From Owenia fusiformis (Eukaryota; Annelida; Polychaeta; Sabellida; Oweniidae): a DNA stretch of 64,000 nucleotides. The position numbers and the translations under genes are program-made. How positions within the stretch are numbered: the first letter of the stretch is position 1; each line of letters opens with the position of its first letter. The notes beneath the pieces are model-generated. The model saw nothing but the letters and a program-made list of their open reading frames with translations, ran no database searches and had not been told where the DNA came from. Shown here piece after piece: positions 1 through 11,839 of this stretch. Location: assembly GCA_903813345.2 (NCBI GenBank), contig CAIIXF020000010.1, positions 34,525,425 to 34,589,424 of the forward strand. The letters run 5' to 3'.

Positions 1-222
1 TGCCAATATTTCAAAGAAACTGAAAACTAATGCCAATTTTTGAAATTGCACACCTCAAGAAAAAAGGTTTATCTACAACTTGCAATCGGTTTTGAAAGTA
101 AATGGAAGAATGAGTTTTTTGGAAAAAGTCTAAGTTGACCAATAGCCTGTTAAATGGACCTGTTCTTTTAAAAAGTGAAACAATGCTGTTATTTCTTTAC
201 CAGACAGGCTAGTTTAACGAAC
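1..222 (+). other. sequence upstream of BBOX coding exon 1, with a splice acceptor at 202-203
   Basis: A pyrimidine-rich stretch ending in CAG at 201-203 looks like a 3' splice site. If so, the exon starts at 204 with about 19 nt of 5' UTR before the ATG at 223, and a non-coding first exon and the promoter lie left of the window. The frame stays open upstream of that ATG without adding anything family-like. Positions 1-190 show no other recognisable feature. Confidence 0.5.
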
Positions 223-417
223 ATGTCGCTAAAAGTGGAATTAAAAGACGAGGCTGGGATGTTGCTAGTGCAGACACCAGGGGAGGATGAGCTGCTCTTC
301 CCATACGTATGGCTGAGGGATAACTGCCAATGTAGCAAATGTTTCTATCCAGTCTCACAGGCCAGAATATTGCTACTAGCTGACCTCAAACTTGATGACA
401 AACCCAAACACGTAGAG
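223..417 (+). CDS. BBOX1: gamma-butyrobetaine dioxygenase, coding exon 1 (residues 1-65)
   Basis: This is the first coding exon of a 2-oxoglutarate/Fe(II) oxygenase that hydroxylates gamma-butyrobetaine to L-carnitine, normally in the cytosol. The exon encodes the start of the small N-terminal zinc-binding domain: the motif WLRDNCQCSKC supplies Cys35, Cys37 and Cys40, equivalent to the zinc cysteines of human BBOX1. The ATG at 223 was chosen because it gives an N-terminus of the length usual in the family, with no mitochondrial leader. The absence of a leader argues against the paralogue trimethyllysine dioxygenase. The exon ends in phase 0 at GAG followed by GTGAGA. Summing all seven exons gives about 386 residues, against 387 in human BBOX1. 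The family call is firm; which paralogue of an expanded family it is remains open. Confidence 0.88.
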
Positions 418-570
418 GTGAGAAACACAATAATCATGAAAAGGTTTTATTTACCACTTATGATATATTTATTGAGGACTGTTCAATAATTACTATGATA
501 TCCATATGTAAACACGTAATGGTAATGCCTTTGAATTGAGTTGCCATTTTCGCCATTTTTTGAAACTCGT

Positions 571-1263
571 GGAAAGGTCCATGTGCAGTATGGCAAGTGA
601 TTTTAGACGGTCATATCTTTTACCATGAGTACTTTCTGGGCATAAATACAGTTTTTTTTATTAAAACAATGTTTTCTTTCAAGTGAAGTCCCCATGATGA
701 TAAAAACATCAATCGAACAATTCGAAAGATTATAAATAGGGACGCCCACGTCAACAATTTTTTCAAAATGTTGAACTTATATGCTCAAAAGAGGATCTTC
801 TTTTTCTGATTTTTATTGTATGAAAACATTATTCAACAAGGGTTCTAAAACATCTTCAAAAGTAGAATGGTATTGGAAGTCTAGTTTTGAAGATATCAAT
901 TTTCGATGACCAAAATCATGCTGAAAACAATGGATAGCATGAGTTTTCCATATGGGAAAATAACATGGGAAATGTGGTTTTTAACTTTATCGCATTTCAA
1001 TACCCATCCCCTTTTCAGAAGTTATTAATATAGTGTAGAATAAACTTTTGAGACATTTAAATTGAGAAAAAAAGTGACAAATGCAAGGCGGGGTCCTTAT
1101 CCATAATTTTTCAGAGTGGGATTGATATTTTTTTATCATGGGGACTTCACTTGAAAGAAAACATATTGTTTTAATAAAAACCACTGTATTTATACCCAAA
1201 AATACTCATGGTGAAAGATATGGCTGTCTAAAATCACTTGCCATACTGCACATGGACCTTTCC
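571..1263. mobile_element. foldback (palindromic) MITE-like element in BBOX intron 1
   Basis: The left arm from 571 (GGAAAGGTCCATGTGCAG...) through about 720 recurs inverted at about 1100-1263 (...CTGCACATGGACCTTTCC). The arms are roughly 150 bp and imperfect, separated by a spacer of about 380 bp. No ORF with family resemblance is present. Part of the spacer (about 895-970) resembles the middle of the foldback at 55392-56106, so the two belong to one repeat family. The exact ends and target duplication are not resolved. Confidence 0.6.
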
Positions 1264-1423
1264 TCTTCAACAGAGGTTGTAAATCCTTGTGCAATATCTT
1301 GTTTCTGCAGGCATAGTAGGTTTAATGTAATCCTCACGATATTTTTAGAAATTGAAATGAGATTTCATTTCTCTTTTATTTTCATTTTAGCCTCACTTAA
1401 ATCTGTTTAATCTTTAATTTCAG

Positions 1424-1615
1424 CTTGAAAATAATGGTGAGATTGTGTACCTTGTATGGTCTGATGGTCACCGCAGTCCCTATCCAATATCCTGGCTAAA
1501 GGAAAGAGCCTTCACGGAGTCAGCAAAGCAGAAACGGAGCAAGGTATATCGCAGAACCAAGAAGCTTTGGGGCTCTGAATTCAAGGACATACTACCCAAA
1601 TTCGACTTTGAAAAG
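1424..1615 (+). CDS. BBOX1: gamma-butyrobetaine dioxygenase, coding exon 2 (residues 66-129)
   Basis: The exon follows a TTTAATTTCAG acceptor and ends in phase 0 at AAG before GTAACT. It completes the N-terminal zinc-binding domain: His81, in the run SDGHRSPYPISWLK, is the expected fourth zinc ligand. The WGSEF...LPKFDFEKV segment is the linker leading into the oxygenase core, as in vertebrate BBOX1. Its frame joins exons 1 and 3 without a break. Intron 1 (418-1423) carries the foldback element at 571-1263. Intron 2 (1616-24081) is about 22.5 kb and is filled mainly by transposable elements. Confidence 0.88.
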
Positions 1616-2522
1616 GTAACTATAATGTAGCTTTAATACATTTCACTGTGCCAAGGCACATGCGATGGTTTGAGCTGTTGTGGACCACTTGAATCAAATG
1701 CCCGTGATACACTGTGGCTAGTCGATCTATGTGGATGCAGTCAGGCACATGTAATGTTTCGTGAGTGCCCGCCTCTGTACTTTTCAATGGAAGAATTTTG
1801 CACTTCTGTTTAAATAATCTATATTTACTCATCTGTGTATATCATACTTCATTGAATTACAAAACCAAAGCTACGCTATAAACACACATTCTCTGATATT
1901 TTAAAGGAGAATAGATAACTTAAACGAGTTCACTCGACCAGTTTTATCATCCTGCTCATAGCTGTGAGAAGGTATTACTCAAGTAAAACACGAAAAAAAT
2001 GAAAAAATTGCAATACTTATTAAACCTAGTGCAACAAATGCACATTGATGAGTTTAAAGACATATCAAAAATCTAGAAAAATCTAAGTAGTGAAAGACAT
2101 GTAAAAATCACTATTTGTACCCCCTGGTCCTATTTTATGAGGGGGTACTGTGATAAGCATTTATATCTTCTGTTGGGTGCCTCCAATCACATTCAAATTT
2201 TCAGGGATTATGCATCCATATATAGTTAGTTGTCATTAAAAGACTGACCTTGATTGGTCAATTGGTTACCATGGCAACATAATTTAATTGCAAAATATTG
2301 TAAATATTAAGGATAAATCTACCGTTTCCCTACAAACAGATCGTAGTTTGTCATTTTTAATTTTTCAAAATGAACACAAAGTTGAGCGTAATACATATTG
2401 AAGGAGTTTACAACAAGATAACATGACAAATAGGTTAATAGGATGACATATTTGGCTCATGTTTGATAACTACTGCTCAATTTACCACAAAGTGGGTGTG
2501 GAACTTTTTGTTATTACAATTC

Positions 2523-2827
2523 CAAGGAGGATTGGCTCCCAGAGTGCACCACCGATATTCTGTCCCATATATGGGTATGTCGTAATACAAAATTCGAATT
2601 CAAACAGCCGCCATTTTGTTCACTTCAACATTTAAATCGTGAATTTTGGTCTTATTTCCAAACGAAAAATTCCAAAACTCACAAGAAATGATCGAGATAT
2701 TGGTTCGAATCTTTTGAACTGTTTATTTTGAATTTATAGTCGGTTTTAATTTCAGAAAATAACGACATTTCGACGTTTTCATTGTTGGAAAATATCGAGT
2801 TTCGATCCTGGGAGCCAATCCTCCTTG
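2523..2827. mobile_element. MITE with 9-bp target duplication (Mutator-like type)
   Basis: The ends are inverted repeats of at least 20 bp, CAAGGAGGATTGGCTCCCAG on the left and its reverse complement on the right. They are flanked by identical 9-bp direct repeats, TTACAATTC at 2514-2522 and 2828-2836. A 9-bp target duplication is typical of Mutator-like (MULE) transposons, so this is probably a non-autonomous member; the superfamily is inferred from duplication size alone. It has no ORF, and it interrupts the larger inverted-repeat element around it. Confidence 0.75.
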
Positions 2828-3229
2828 TTACAATTCCAAATAATTTCATGTTGACAGAATCATATTTACAAGGGTCATTAATACATATGTAATTATCTGG
2901 AATGGTGAGTCCAAATATCTTTTGTCAATTGGTTGCCATAGTAACACAACATATTGTATGTGAATCGTGGGTAGAGGTCATTTCAGACAATCCTTGTTAA
3001 TCTTAATTGTTTATTACATTCATCCTTAAGAACTGTTTTAGTGTATGATCTTTTTTAACAAATACAGGTTTGGATAATATTGATATGCGTTTGCTATGGT
3101 AACCCAACTAATAATGCTGTTTCTTGAAATACTGCTCTGTTTGTTCGTCTGCCCGCCCATCTGTCTAAGCATTTCCTGACCTATTAATTAATCACAGATT
3201 GGTGTTATATGTGACAAAATGGTGATTCT

Positions 3230-4880
3230 TGACATCTTAGACTCAAGAAGATGTACCAACTTAGACCCTGTACGCTGTATCAATCTTAGATTATGGATAT
3301 TCTACCCATTGTAGACTTTGGAGGATGTACCCATTAAACACTAGAGTCTACAACCTCTAAGACTCTAGAGGCTGTACCATCTTATATCAGTTTATTAATC
3401 GCTTATTGATGTTATATGTGGCAAAATTGTGATTCTTGACATCTTAGACTCTAGAAGATTTATCAACTTAGACTATATAGGCTGTATCAATCCTAGATTA
3501 TGGATGCTATACCCATTGTAGACTCTGGATGATGTACCCATTAAACACTAGAAGCTCTGGAGGCTATACCCATTGTAGACTCTTGGAGGCTGTACTCATT
3601 GTTAACTCTGCATCTGGAAGGTGTACTGTCTTCTCTCGAAGGCTGTTCCAAGAACTCATCAAAGGTTCTGGAGGCTATACCATTTTTGACTCTGGAGACT
3701 ATACCCATTGAAGACTCTGGAGGCAATATCATCCTAGTCTCTAAGAGGCTGTATCCATTGTAGACTATGAGGGTATACCATCTCAGACTCTTGTAGGTTG
3801 TACTATCTTAGACTCTTGGAGGCTGTACGTATACCTATATTTGACTCCTGGCTTTCATAGAAATCATAGACTATTAAGGCTGTACTATCTTTGGCCCTAA
3901 AGGCTGAATCCAAATTAAACTCTGAAGCTATGCCATATTGGTCTCTGGAGGTTGAATTCATATTATACTCTGGATGTTGTACCATATTAGACTCTGTAGG
4001 CTTTATCAATTTTAAATTATAGAGGCTGGGTCATCTTAGACTTTTGGAATTGAAGGTTGTAGCCATTATAGAAGTAGATGTACCCATTAAACTCCCGAGG
4101 CCATATTAGACTCTAATTGTTAATATTAGTCGTAGGCTATACCATTTTCAACTTTGGAGGCTGACCCATTTTAGGCTCTGAAGGCTGTACCATCTTAGAA
4201 TCTGGAAACTGGTCCTATGTTATATCGATAGGCTGTGTCATCTAAGGGTTGGAGGCTGTACATATTAGACTCTTGGAGGCTGTACTTATCATAGGCTCTG
4301 AATGCTATAGCAATCAAATGATCTGAAGGATCTACCATCTTGGACTCTGGAGACTTAACCCATGTTATATCTGGGAGCTGTATCATCTTAGACTCGTGGA
4401 AACTGTGCCTATCTTAGCCTCTAAATGCTATAGCAATCATAGCCTCTGAAGCTGTATCATCTTAGACTCTGGAGACTGATTCCATGTTATATCTGGAGGC
4501 TGTACCATCTTAGACTCATGGAGGCTGTACCCATCCTAGGCTCTGAATGCTATAGCAATCATAGCCTCTGAAATCTGTACCATCTTATACTCTGGAGACT
4601 GATCCCATGTTATATCTGGAGGCTGTACCATCTAAGGGTCTGGAGGCTATACCATCTTAGACTTATGGAGGCTGTACTGATTCTAGGCTCTGACTACTAT
4701 AGCAATCTTAGATTCTGAATGTTATATCATCTTGGACTCTTGAGGCTGTACCATCTCTATATACTCTAGAGGCTCCTCTGAACTATTCTATAGTATGTTC
4801 TACCATATTAGACTATTGGATGACATGTTCTTGGTATTGAAGGACACCATATACGCTGGAGGTTGAATCATATTCTATGT
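3230..4880 (+). repeat. degenerate ~24-bp minisatellite
   Basis: About 1.6 kb is built from diverged units near GACTCTGGAGGCTGTACCAT plus CTTA. Variants include GTACCCATT, GTATCATC and CTATACC. Units are clearest at 4440-4700. Short ORFs crossing it on both strands are products of the repeat and not genes. Confidence 0.85.
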
Positions 4881-5649
4881 TATGAGATACGTTTTTTTTC
4901 AGAACATATGCACCACACTATTTGCGTTTATTATGCTCTGTGTTACTATGGCAACCCCTTGACCAATCATGTACAGACTCACCATATTAAGGAATAACAT
5001 CCATATCCATGAGCCCTATAAATATAATTGTGACTGATTTTGTAAAAATAACTGAATTATCACTGAAAAGTGCCAAGCCAACTTTTGAGTAGATAGAGAG
5101 GTAGTCACCTAATAGAATAGAGTCCAGGGTCAAAGATATCATATAATTTATCACATTTATCATGTTATCTTATTAAACACTCCCCAAATATGTTTTTAGG
5201 GTAGTTTAATGTTCATTGTCAAATGATTTGAAGAGAAATGGCAACATCTGTTATTATAAGAAGCTTCAGATTTACCTGAAATATTTAAGATTTTCAGCAA
5301 TTAAATTGTGTTGCTATGGTAACCAATTGACCAATTAATTGCAAAATTGTCTTGACTACTCACTATATATAGGCGCATGATCCCTGATTAGTGATTAGAA
5401 TTATGTAACAGAAAGTATTAATGATTATCATATTACCCCCTCATAAAATTATCCCAATGGGTATAAATGGTGATTTTAAGGTTTTCCACTACTTAGATTT
5501 TTCTAGATTTTTGATATGTTGTTTTACTTACCAATGGGTATTGATTACACTAGGTTTACTCTGTGTTGCAATTTTTTCATTTATTTGTGAAAATTTACAA
5601 CGATTTTACTGGAGTATATGTATAATTTGCCATAGGGTTACCTTGTAAT

Positions 5650-6120
5650 GGGGAATAGAAAATGCAAGTAATATAATTATTTCACATACACAAATATGTC
5701 TGTGTGAAGTAAAATACAAATACAATGCGTTCTATAATATTTTGGGGGTAATGGTATGAAATATCCACTTTAAAAAAGCAATTTAATCATGATGTATCAT
5801 GTGGATTAGTAGACGTTCCGATTGGATTCATTGAACAGACTAGCTAGGTTTCAATTGAATCATTTTGAATGTGTGTATTTTTAATATTTTAATCCACAGT
5901 GTCCAAAAACAATAATAATGCTATATTGGTAATTGGAAAGATTCCACTTACCACGATTTCAAAAAAAATGTAAATAGATAATATTATTCTTGAATTATGG
6001 TCATTTGTTTCAAGGAATCTGGAGGCTCGTTCAGCTGAGCTGACAAAATCATCAAGATTTACGGATGGTCCATCTGTTGGCTGCTCATTGTCACTTTCAA
6101 GGAATGTTAATGGCTCTGAA
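5650..6120. other. intron sequence with no supported feature
   Basis: AT-rich sequence of BBOX intron 2. No coding similarity, RNA gene or clear repeat structure was seen. Confidence 0.4.
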
Positions 6121-6125
6121 ACTTG

Positions 6126-6703
6126 TAGCCTTGCCCAAGTCGGTATTTATTTACTTATCTGATCTTGAAATATTACCACCTTGTACAATCCAATGCATCA
6201 TCGCTGATATTATGCTAAGTTATTAAGCGGTTCTGAGATTCCCATAATACCTAGGCTACTGAAGGGTATTTCAAACCATATTGATTGACAATATGGACAT
6301 GGACACAACGTGTGACTTCAGGCTGATTGACCAATCAAAACGTTATCAGAGGTTGATGTGCATAAAAAAAGCAAACTACCCGTCTAGGACTTGAAATCCA
6401 ATGATCTGATTGAGTGTTTCTTGAGAGTTACAATATATTATGTTATTAAATGTACATTGGAATGTAAGCAGTCATTAATACTCGTCTAAATGAAATCATG
6501 CAATTCAATGTTGATTCAAAATCAAAACTGAATTCGCGATGGAAATGCACGAAGACCAAGTCCGACAATGTAGAGCCGTCTTTGATTTGTCAAATTTTAC
6601 AGACAAAAACATTGGGTCGGTAAAGCACGTGGCTTTCTCTTGGGTACAAGGCGGTCATAATAGAAATCAAGATAAGTAAAAGAGACCGACTTGGGCAAGG
6701 CTA
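6126..6703. mobile_element. foldback MITE-like element
   Basis: The block TAGCCTTGCCCAAGTCGGT at 6126-6144 recurs inverted at 6685-6703. Weaker inverted similarity continues inward: TTTACTTATCT, and ACCACCTTGTAC against GTACAAGGCGGT. It has no ORF. The ends were set by the best-matching block, and the target duplication was not determined. Confidence 0.5.
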
Positions 6704-6878
6704 TGAAACTTGATTTGTTGATATTCCAGTGGGTCGATGGGTCTTTTGCTCTGAAGTCACTTAACTGGCGTACCTAATTTCAACATTTTCATTGTCATCA
6801 TTACATGTTATGGACCCGTTTTTCAAATTAACAGTATTAGCGATAAAACCATAGTTTTTGAGCCTATTGGATCGACCA

Positions 6879-7250
6879 GGCGTCCGTCCGTTGGTCCGTC
6901 CGTCCGTTGGTCCGTCCGTCTGTCAACATTGGCTGCACAAATTAAAACTGCTATTCGGATTGAGTCATTTCCACAATCATTTTATGCATATCCATAATGT
7001 CTATTTGACCTATCATCGCCATTTCCCAAGTTCGGCCGGTTTCCGAGAAATTGCTGATTTTTGAATTTCGAGAAAAATCGATCTGATGATAGCCTTATAG
7101 AAAGTCAAGAGAAGTGAAGAAAAGATTGAAAAATACCAGTCCAGTCCATTTCCAGGTCCAAGTCCAGGTCCAGGTCCAAGTCAAGGTCCAGTTCAGGTCC
7201 AAGTCCAGATCTAGGTCTAATCAGGTTTAATCTAGGTCAAATCCAGTACT
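6879..7250 (+). repeat. short tandem repeats (GTCCGTCCGTTG and CCAGGTCCAAGT types)
   Basis: Two short tracts occur here: GTCCGTCC-type units at about 6879-6935 and hexamer-based CCAGGT/CCAAGT units at about 7137-7245. They are simple repeats in BBOX intron 2. Confidence 0.7.
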
Positions 7251-8425
7251 TTGTCATTTTTTCAATTTTCTCAGTCGTCCTTTAATATTTTTGCTCCGTT
7301 TTTAATCATGTTCCTTGGAAAAAAGCTTATCCCTACAGGCAAGTTGTTTTTGATCACTCTTACCGTTTTTGAGATATGGCATCCGAAAAGTAGGTCACAA
7401 TAAAAAAGTTCTTGGAAATCAATGTATGAAGAATATGTGAAGAATTGTCCAAGGAATCCGAATCTGCAAACCAGATTTTCATCCGACTTCTGGTTCGGAA
7501 GTTATGGCATTTTGAAATCTTAAAAATCGCTATTGTGGTATCCCATGTTAAGTCAATTGGGCTTGAGAAAATTATCAATTGTAACAACACAACACTAGAT
7601 ACAGCTTGGATGCAGCCAACTTAATAAGAATCTTCAATAGAAGCCGTCCTCAGAATCTACTTTCCTTCAAAATTTGGACACTAACAGCCTAGGTCAAAAT
7701 CTAGGTCAAATTCATAGTTTTTTCCTTTGACTACAACAAATCATATCTGAACCAACAACAAAGGACTCATCTTTTATTGATCTCATATTTACTTTTGTTT
7801 GAAAATCAGGATATACATTCCTCTGAAGGTTCTACACTGTGTGAGCACAGGACCGTGGGTCCTTTATTTCATCTGTAATGGCATTATCCAGTTGATGGGT
7901 TTATATATAGTATTTTCAATTTTTCATGAGGGTGTCTTTAGACTACTTGTAATGAGGTGGCTAATTACTTTACTGAATGAGGAATGTTTATCCAAACAAT
8001 GGATACAAAGAAAATCTGGCCAGTTGTCCATCAGTAAATAAATCATCATGATAAAAGTATAATTTATTAAAGCATCCATTTGTTACCGTTCTGAATCCAA
8101 ATGATACATAGGTGCATCCATTTTACACATATATGTTGACATTTACGAAATGTTTCTCAAATATCTTCCCTATAACAGGAATATGGTAGCTAAAACTTTC
8201 ACACATTGTCATACTATGTATATTGAATATGTATGCAAGATTTCAAGTCACAATGTTAAGTAGAAACTCTGAGATCACTTACCTCGATTTGCTGTCATAT
8301 TTTTGCAATGATCCCATTCCCTATAATGTATGCGAGCACCTACGATACATTACATATAAATGACTGCATCCACATAGATCGACTAGCCACAGTGTGATAT
8401 GGTTTTATAAATAAACATCATATTG
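7251..8425. other. intron sequence up to the LTR element
   Basis: There is no coding similarity. The segment about 8325-8400 is an inverted copy of about 1704-1775, with a 34-nt core identical by eye, suggesting the arms of another, older element. The last four bases before the LTR element, CTAT at 8426-8429, are its target duplication. Confidence 0.45.
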
Positions 8426-9059
8426 CTATTGTAACATTCAGCCTAATTATGGTAGTGTGGATGTTGTTTAATAGACTGTGTCACTGTGGGTCTCAGGGTA
8501 TACGTTAAATATACACGTGGGAAATCTGTACATAACAACTTATATACAATTAAATACAATAACACGTATATTGTGGCGTTTTAGCCCGTCAAAATAATAC
8601 ATGAAAATCGATGTATTTGCTTTACTTCAGTTACTGAGGCACTAAGGTTAAAGTCCTTTATATGCGATGATAGTTTTCGAAGCACTAATATTAGAGTCCT
8701 CTATACGAAAATACTTGTACTATCAATTGTCTCTTGAGCTCTGGACTTGTTCAATTCAGCTAGGTATAAATCTGGAAATAACAGTCTCTCATTACAGCTT
8801 CAGTGATTATGCCTTGGAATAACAGTCTCTCAATGAAGGCAAATCTCAAGCTGGCCTGAAATAAAATAACTAAGTCTGGAATCAACTTAGTTCCTCAATC
8901 AGGCTGGAGTTGTCTAAACTAAGTCTGGAAATGGCAAAGTTCCTCAGTATGTGGAATCTACCCAAGATTCCCAGTAGTTCCCAAATAAACTAAGTGTCTC
9001 GTACTTAGTTTCCATCAAAGTCATCCAGGTCGGGGGTGACACTATTCAACGTCCCCAAC

Positions 9060-11780
9060 AGGCAACATCGATGAAGATCCTCTAAGTTCCTCAATATGTG
9101 GAATCTACCTAAGATTCCCAGTAGCTCCTAAATCGATGAAGATCCTTTAAGTTCCTCAATATGTGGAATCTACCCAAGATTCCCAGTAGTTCCCAAATAA
9201 ACTAAGTGTCTCGTACTCAGTTTCCATCAAAGTCATCCAGGTCGGGGGTGACACTATTCAACGTCCCCAACAGGCAACATCGATGAAGATCCTCTAAGTT
9301 CCTCAAGTTCCTCAATATGTGGAATCTGCCTAAGATTCCCAGTAGCTCCTAAATCGATGAAGATCCTTTAAGTTCCTCAATATGTGGAATCTGCCTAAGA
9401 TTCCCAGTAGCTCCTAAATCGATGAAGATCCTCTAAGTTCCTCAATATGTGGAATCTGCCTAAGATTCCAAGTAGCTCCTAAATCGATGAAGATCCTTTA
9501 AGTTCCTCAATATGTGGAATCTGCCTAAGATTCCCAGTAGCTCCTAAATCGATGAAGATCCTTTAAGTTCCTCAATATGTGGAATCTGCCTAAGATTCCC
9601 TGTAGTTCCTAAATCGATGAAGATCCTTTAAGTTCCTCAATATGTGGAATCTGCCTAAGATTCCCAGTAGCTCCTAAATCGATGAAGATCCTTTAAGTTC
9701 TTCAATATGTGGAATCTGCCTAAGATTCCCAGTAGCTCCTAAATCGATGAAGATCCTTTAAGTTCTTCAATATGTGGAATCTGCCTAAGATTCCCAGTAG
9801 CTCCTAAATCGATGAAGATCCTTTAAGTTCCTCAGTATGTGGAATCTGCCTAAGATTCCCTGTAGTTCCTAAATCGATGAAGATCCTTTAAGTTCCTCAA
9901 TATGTGGAATCTGCCTAAGATTCCCAGTAGCTCCTAAATCGATGAAGATCCTTTAAGTTCTTCAATATGTGGAATCTGCCTAAGATTCCCAGTAGCTCCT
10001 AAATCGATGAAGATCCTTTAAGTTCTTCAATATGTGGAATCTGCCTAAGATTCCCAGTAGCTCCTTAATCGATGAAGATCCTCTAAGTTCCTCAATATGT
10101 GGAATCTGCCTAAGATTCCCAGTAGCTGCTAAATCGATGAAGATCCTTTAAGTTCCTCAATATGTGGAATCTGCCTAAGATTCCCAGTAGCTCCTAAATC
10201 GATGAAGATCCTTTAAGTTCTTCAATATGTGGAATCTGCCTAAGATTCCCAGTAGCTCCTAAATCGATGAAGATCCTTTAAGTTCTTCAATATGTGGAAT
10301 CTGCCTAAGATTCCCAGTAGCTCCTAAATAAACTAAGTGTCTCGTACTTAGTTCCTCAACAAGTGGAATCTACCTAAGATCCCTGGTAGCTCCCAAATTA
10401 ACTAAGTGTCTCGTACTTAGTTTCCATCAAAGTCATCCAGGTCAGGGGTGACACTATTCAACGTCCCCAACAGGCAACATCGATGAAGATCCTCTAAGTT
10501 CCTCAATATGTGGAATCTGTCTAAGATTCCCAGTAGTTCCTAAATCGATGAAGATCCTTTAAGTTCCTCAATATGTGGAATCTGCCTAAGATTCCCAGTA
10601 GCTCCTAAATCGATGAAGATCCTCTAAGTTCCTCAATATGTGGAATCTGCCTAAGATTCCCAGTAGCTCCTAAATCGATGAAGATCCTTTAAGTTCCTCA
10701 ATATGTGGAATCTGCCTAAGATTCCCAGTAGCTCCTAAATCGATGAAGATCCTTTAAGTTCCTCAATATGTGGAATCTGCCTAAGATTCCCAGTAGCTCC
10801 TAAATCGATGAAGATCCTTTAAGTTCCTCAATATGTGGAATCTACCTAAGATTCCCAGTAGCTCCTAAATCGATGAAGATCCTCTAAGTTCCTCAATATG
10901 TGGAATCTGCCTAAGATTCCCAGTAGCTCCTAAATCGATGAAGATCCTTTAAGTTCCTCAATATGTGGAATCTGCCTAAGATTCCCAGTAGCTCCTAAAT
11001 CGATGAAGATCCTTTAAGTTCCTCAATATGTGGAATCTGCCTAAGATTCCCAGTAGCTCCTAAATCGATGAAGATCCTTTAAGTTCCTCAATATGTGGAA
11101 TCTACCTAAGATTCCCAGTAGCTCCTAAATCGATGAAGATCCTTTAAGTTCCTCAATATGTGGAATCTGCCTAAGATTCCCAGTAGCTCCTTAATCGATG
11201 AAGATCCTTTAATTTCTTCAATATGTGGAATCTGCCTAAGATTCCCAGTAGCTCCTAAATCGATGAAGATCCTTTAAGTTCCTCAATATGTGGAATCTGC
11301 CTAAGATTCCCAGTAGCTCCTAAATCGATGAAGATCCTCCAAGTTCCTCAATATGTGGAATCTGCCTAAGATTCCCAGTAGCTCCTAAATCGATGAAGAT
11401 CCTTTAAGTTCCTCAATATGTGGAATCTGCCTAAGATTCCCAGTAGCTCCTAAATCGATGAAGATCCTTTAAGTTCCTCAATATGTGGAATCTGCCTAAG
11501 ATTCCCAGTAGCTCCTAAATCGATGAAGATCCTCTAAGTTCTTCAATATGTGGAATGTGCCTAAGATTCCCAGTAGCTCCTAAATCGATGAAGATCCTCT
11601 AAGTTCTTCAATATGTGGAATCTGCCTAAGATTCCCAGTAGCTCCTAAATCGATGAAGATCCTCTAAGTTCTTCAATATGTGGAATCTGCCTAAGATTCC
11701 CAGTAGCTCCTAAATCGATGAAGATCCTTTAAGTTCCTCAATATGTGGAATCTGCCTAAGATTCCCAGTAGCTCCTAAAT
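9060..11780 (+). repeat. 65-bp tandem array, LTR1 first block
   Basis: The unit is 65 bp, measured for example between TCGATGAAG at 10805 and at 10870. It contains TCGATGAAGATCCTTTAAG, TCAATATGTGGAATCTGCC and CAGTAGCTCCTAAA. Units differ by a few substitutions (CTTT/CTCT, CCTCAA/CTTCAA). A distinct spacer with AACTAAGTGTCTCGTACTTAG and GGGGTGACACTATTCAACG interrupts the array at about 10325-10485 and starts it at about 8985. Confidence 0.95.
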
Positions 11781-11839
11781 AAACTAAGTGTCTCGTACTT
11801 AGTTTCCATTAAGTCATCCAGGTTGAGTGAAAATATTCC

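Larger units (their letters stand above)
1990..5589. mobile_element. terminal-inverted-repeat element (~3.6 kb) carrying a minisatellite
   Basis: The segment 1990-2330 recurs as an inverted, diverged copy at about 5245-5589. The shared blocks include the CACGAAAAAAATG-type end, the AAATCTAGAAAAATCTAAGTAGT block, the run of C/G next to TATTTTATGAG, and a GGTCAATTGGTTACCAT block. Between the arms lie a 305-bp MITE (2523-2827), scattered copies of the GCTATGGTAACC motif (about 2930, 3095, 4945) and a long minisatellite (3230-4880). No transposase-like ORF was seen. The target duplication was not resolved. Confidence 0.55.

Noticed and set aside
9060-11780. CRISPR-like direct repeats
   Set aside because: The 65-bp units are contiguous with no unique spacers, in a eukaryotic LTR.
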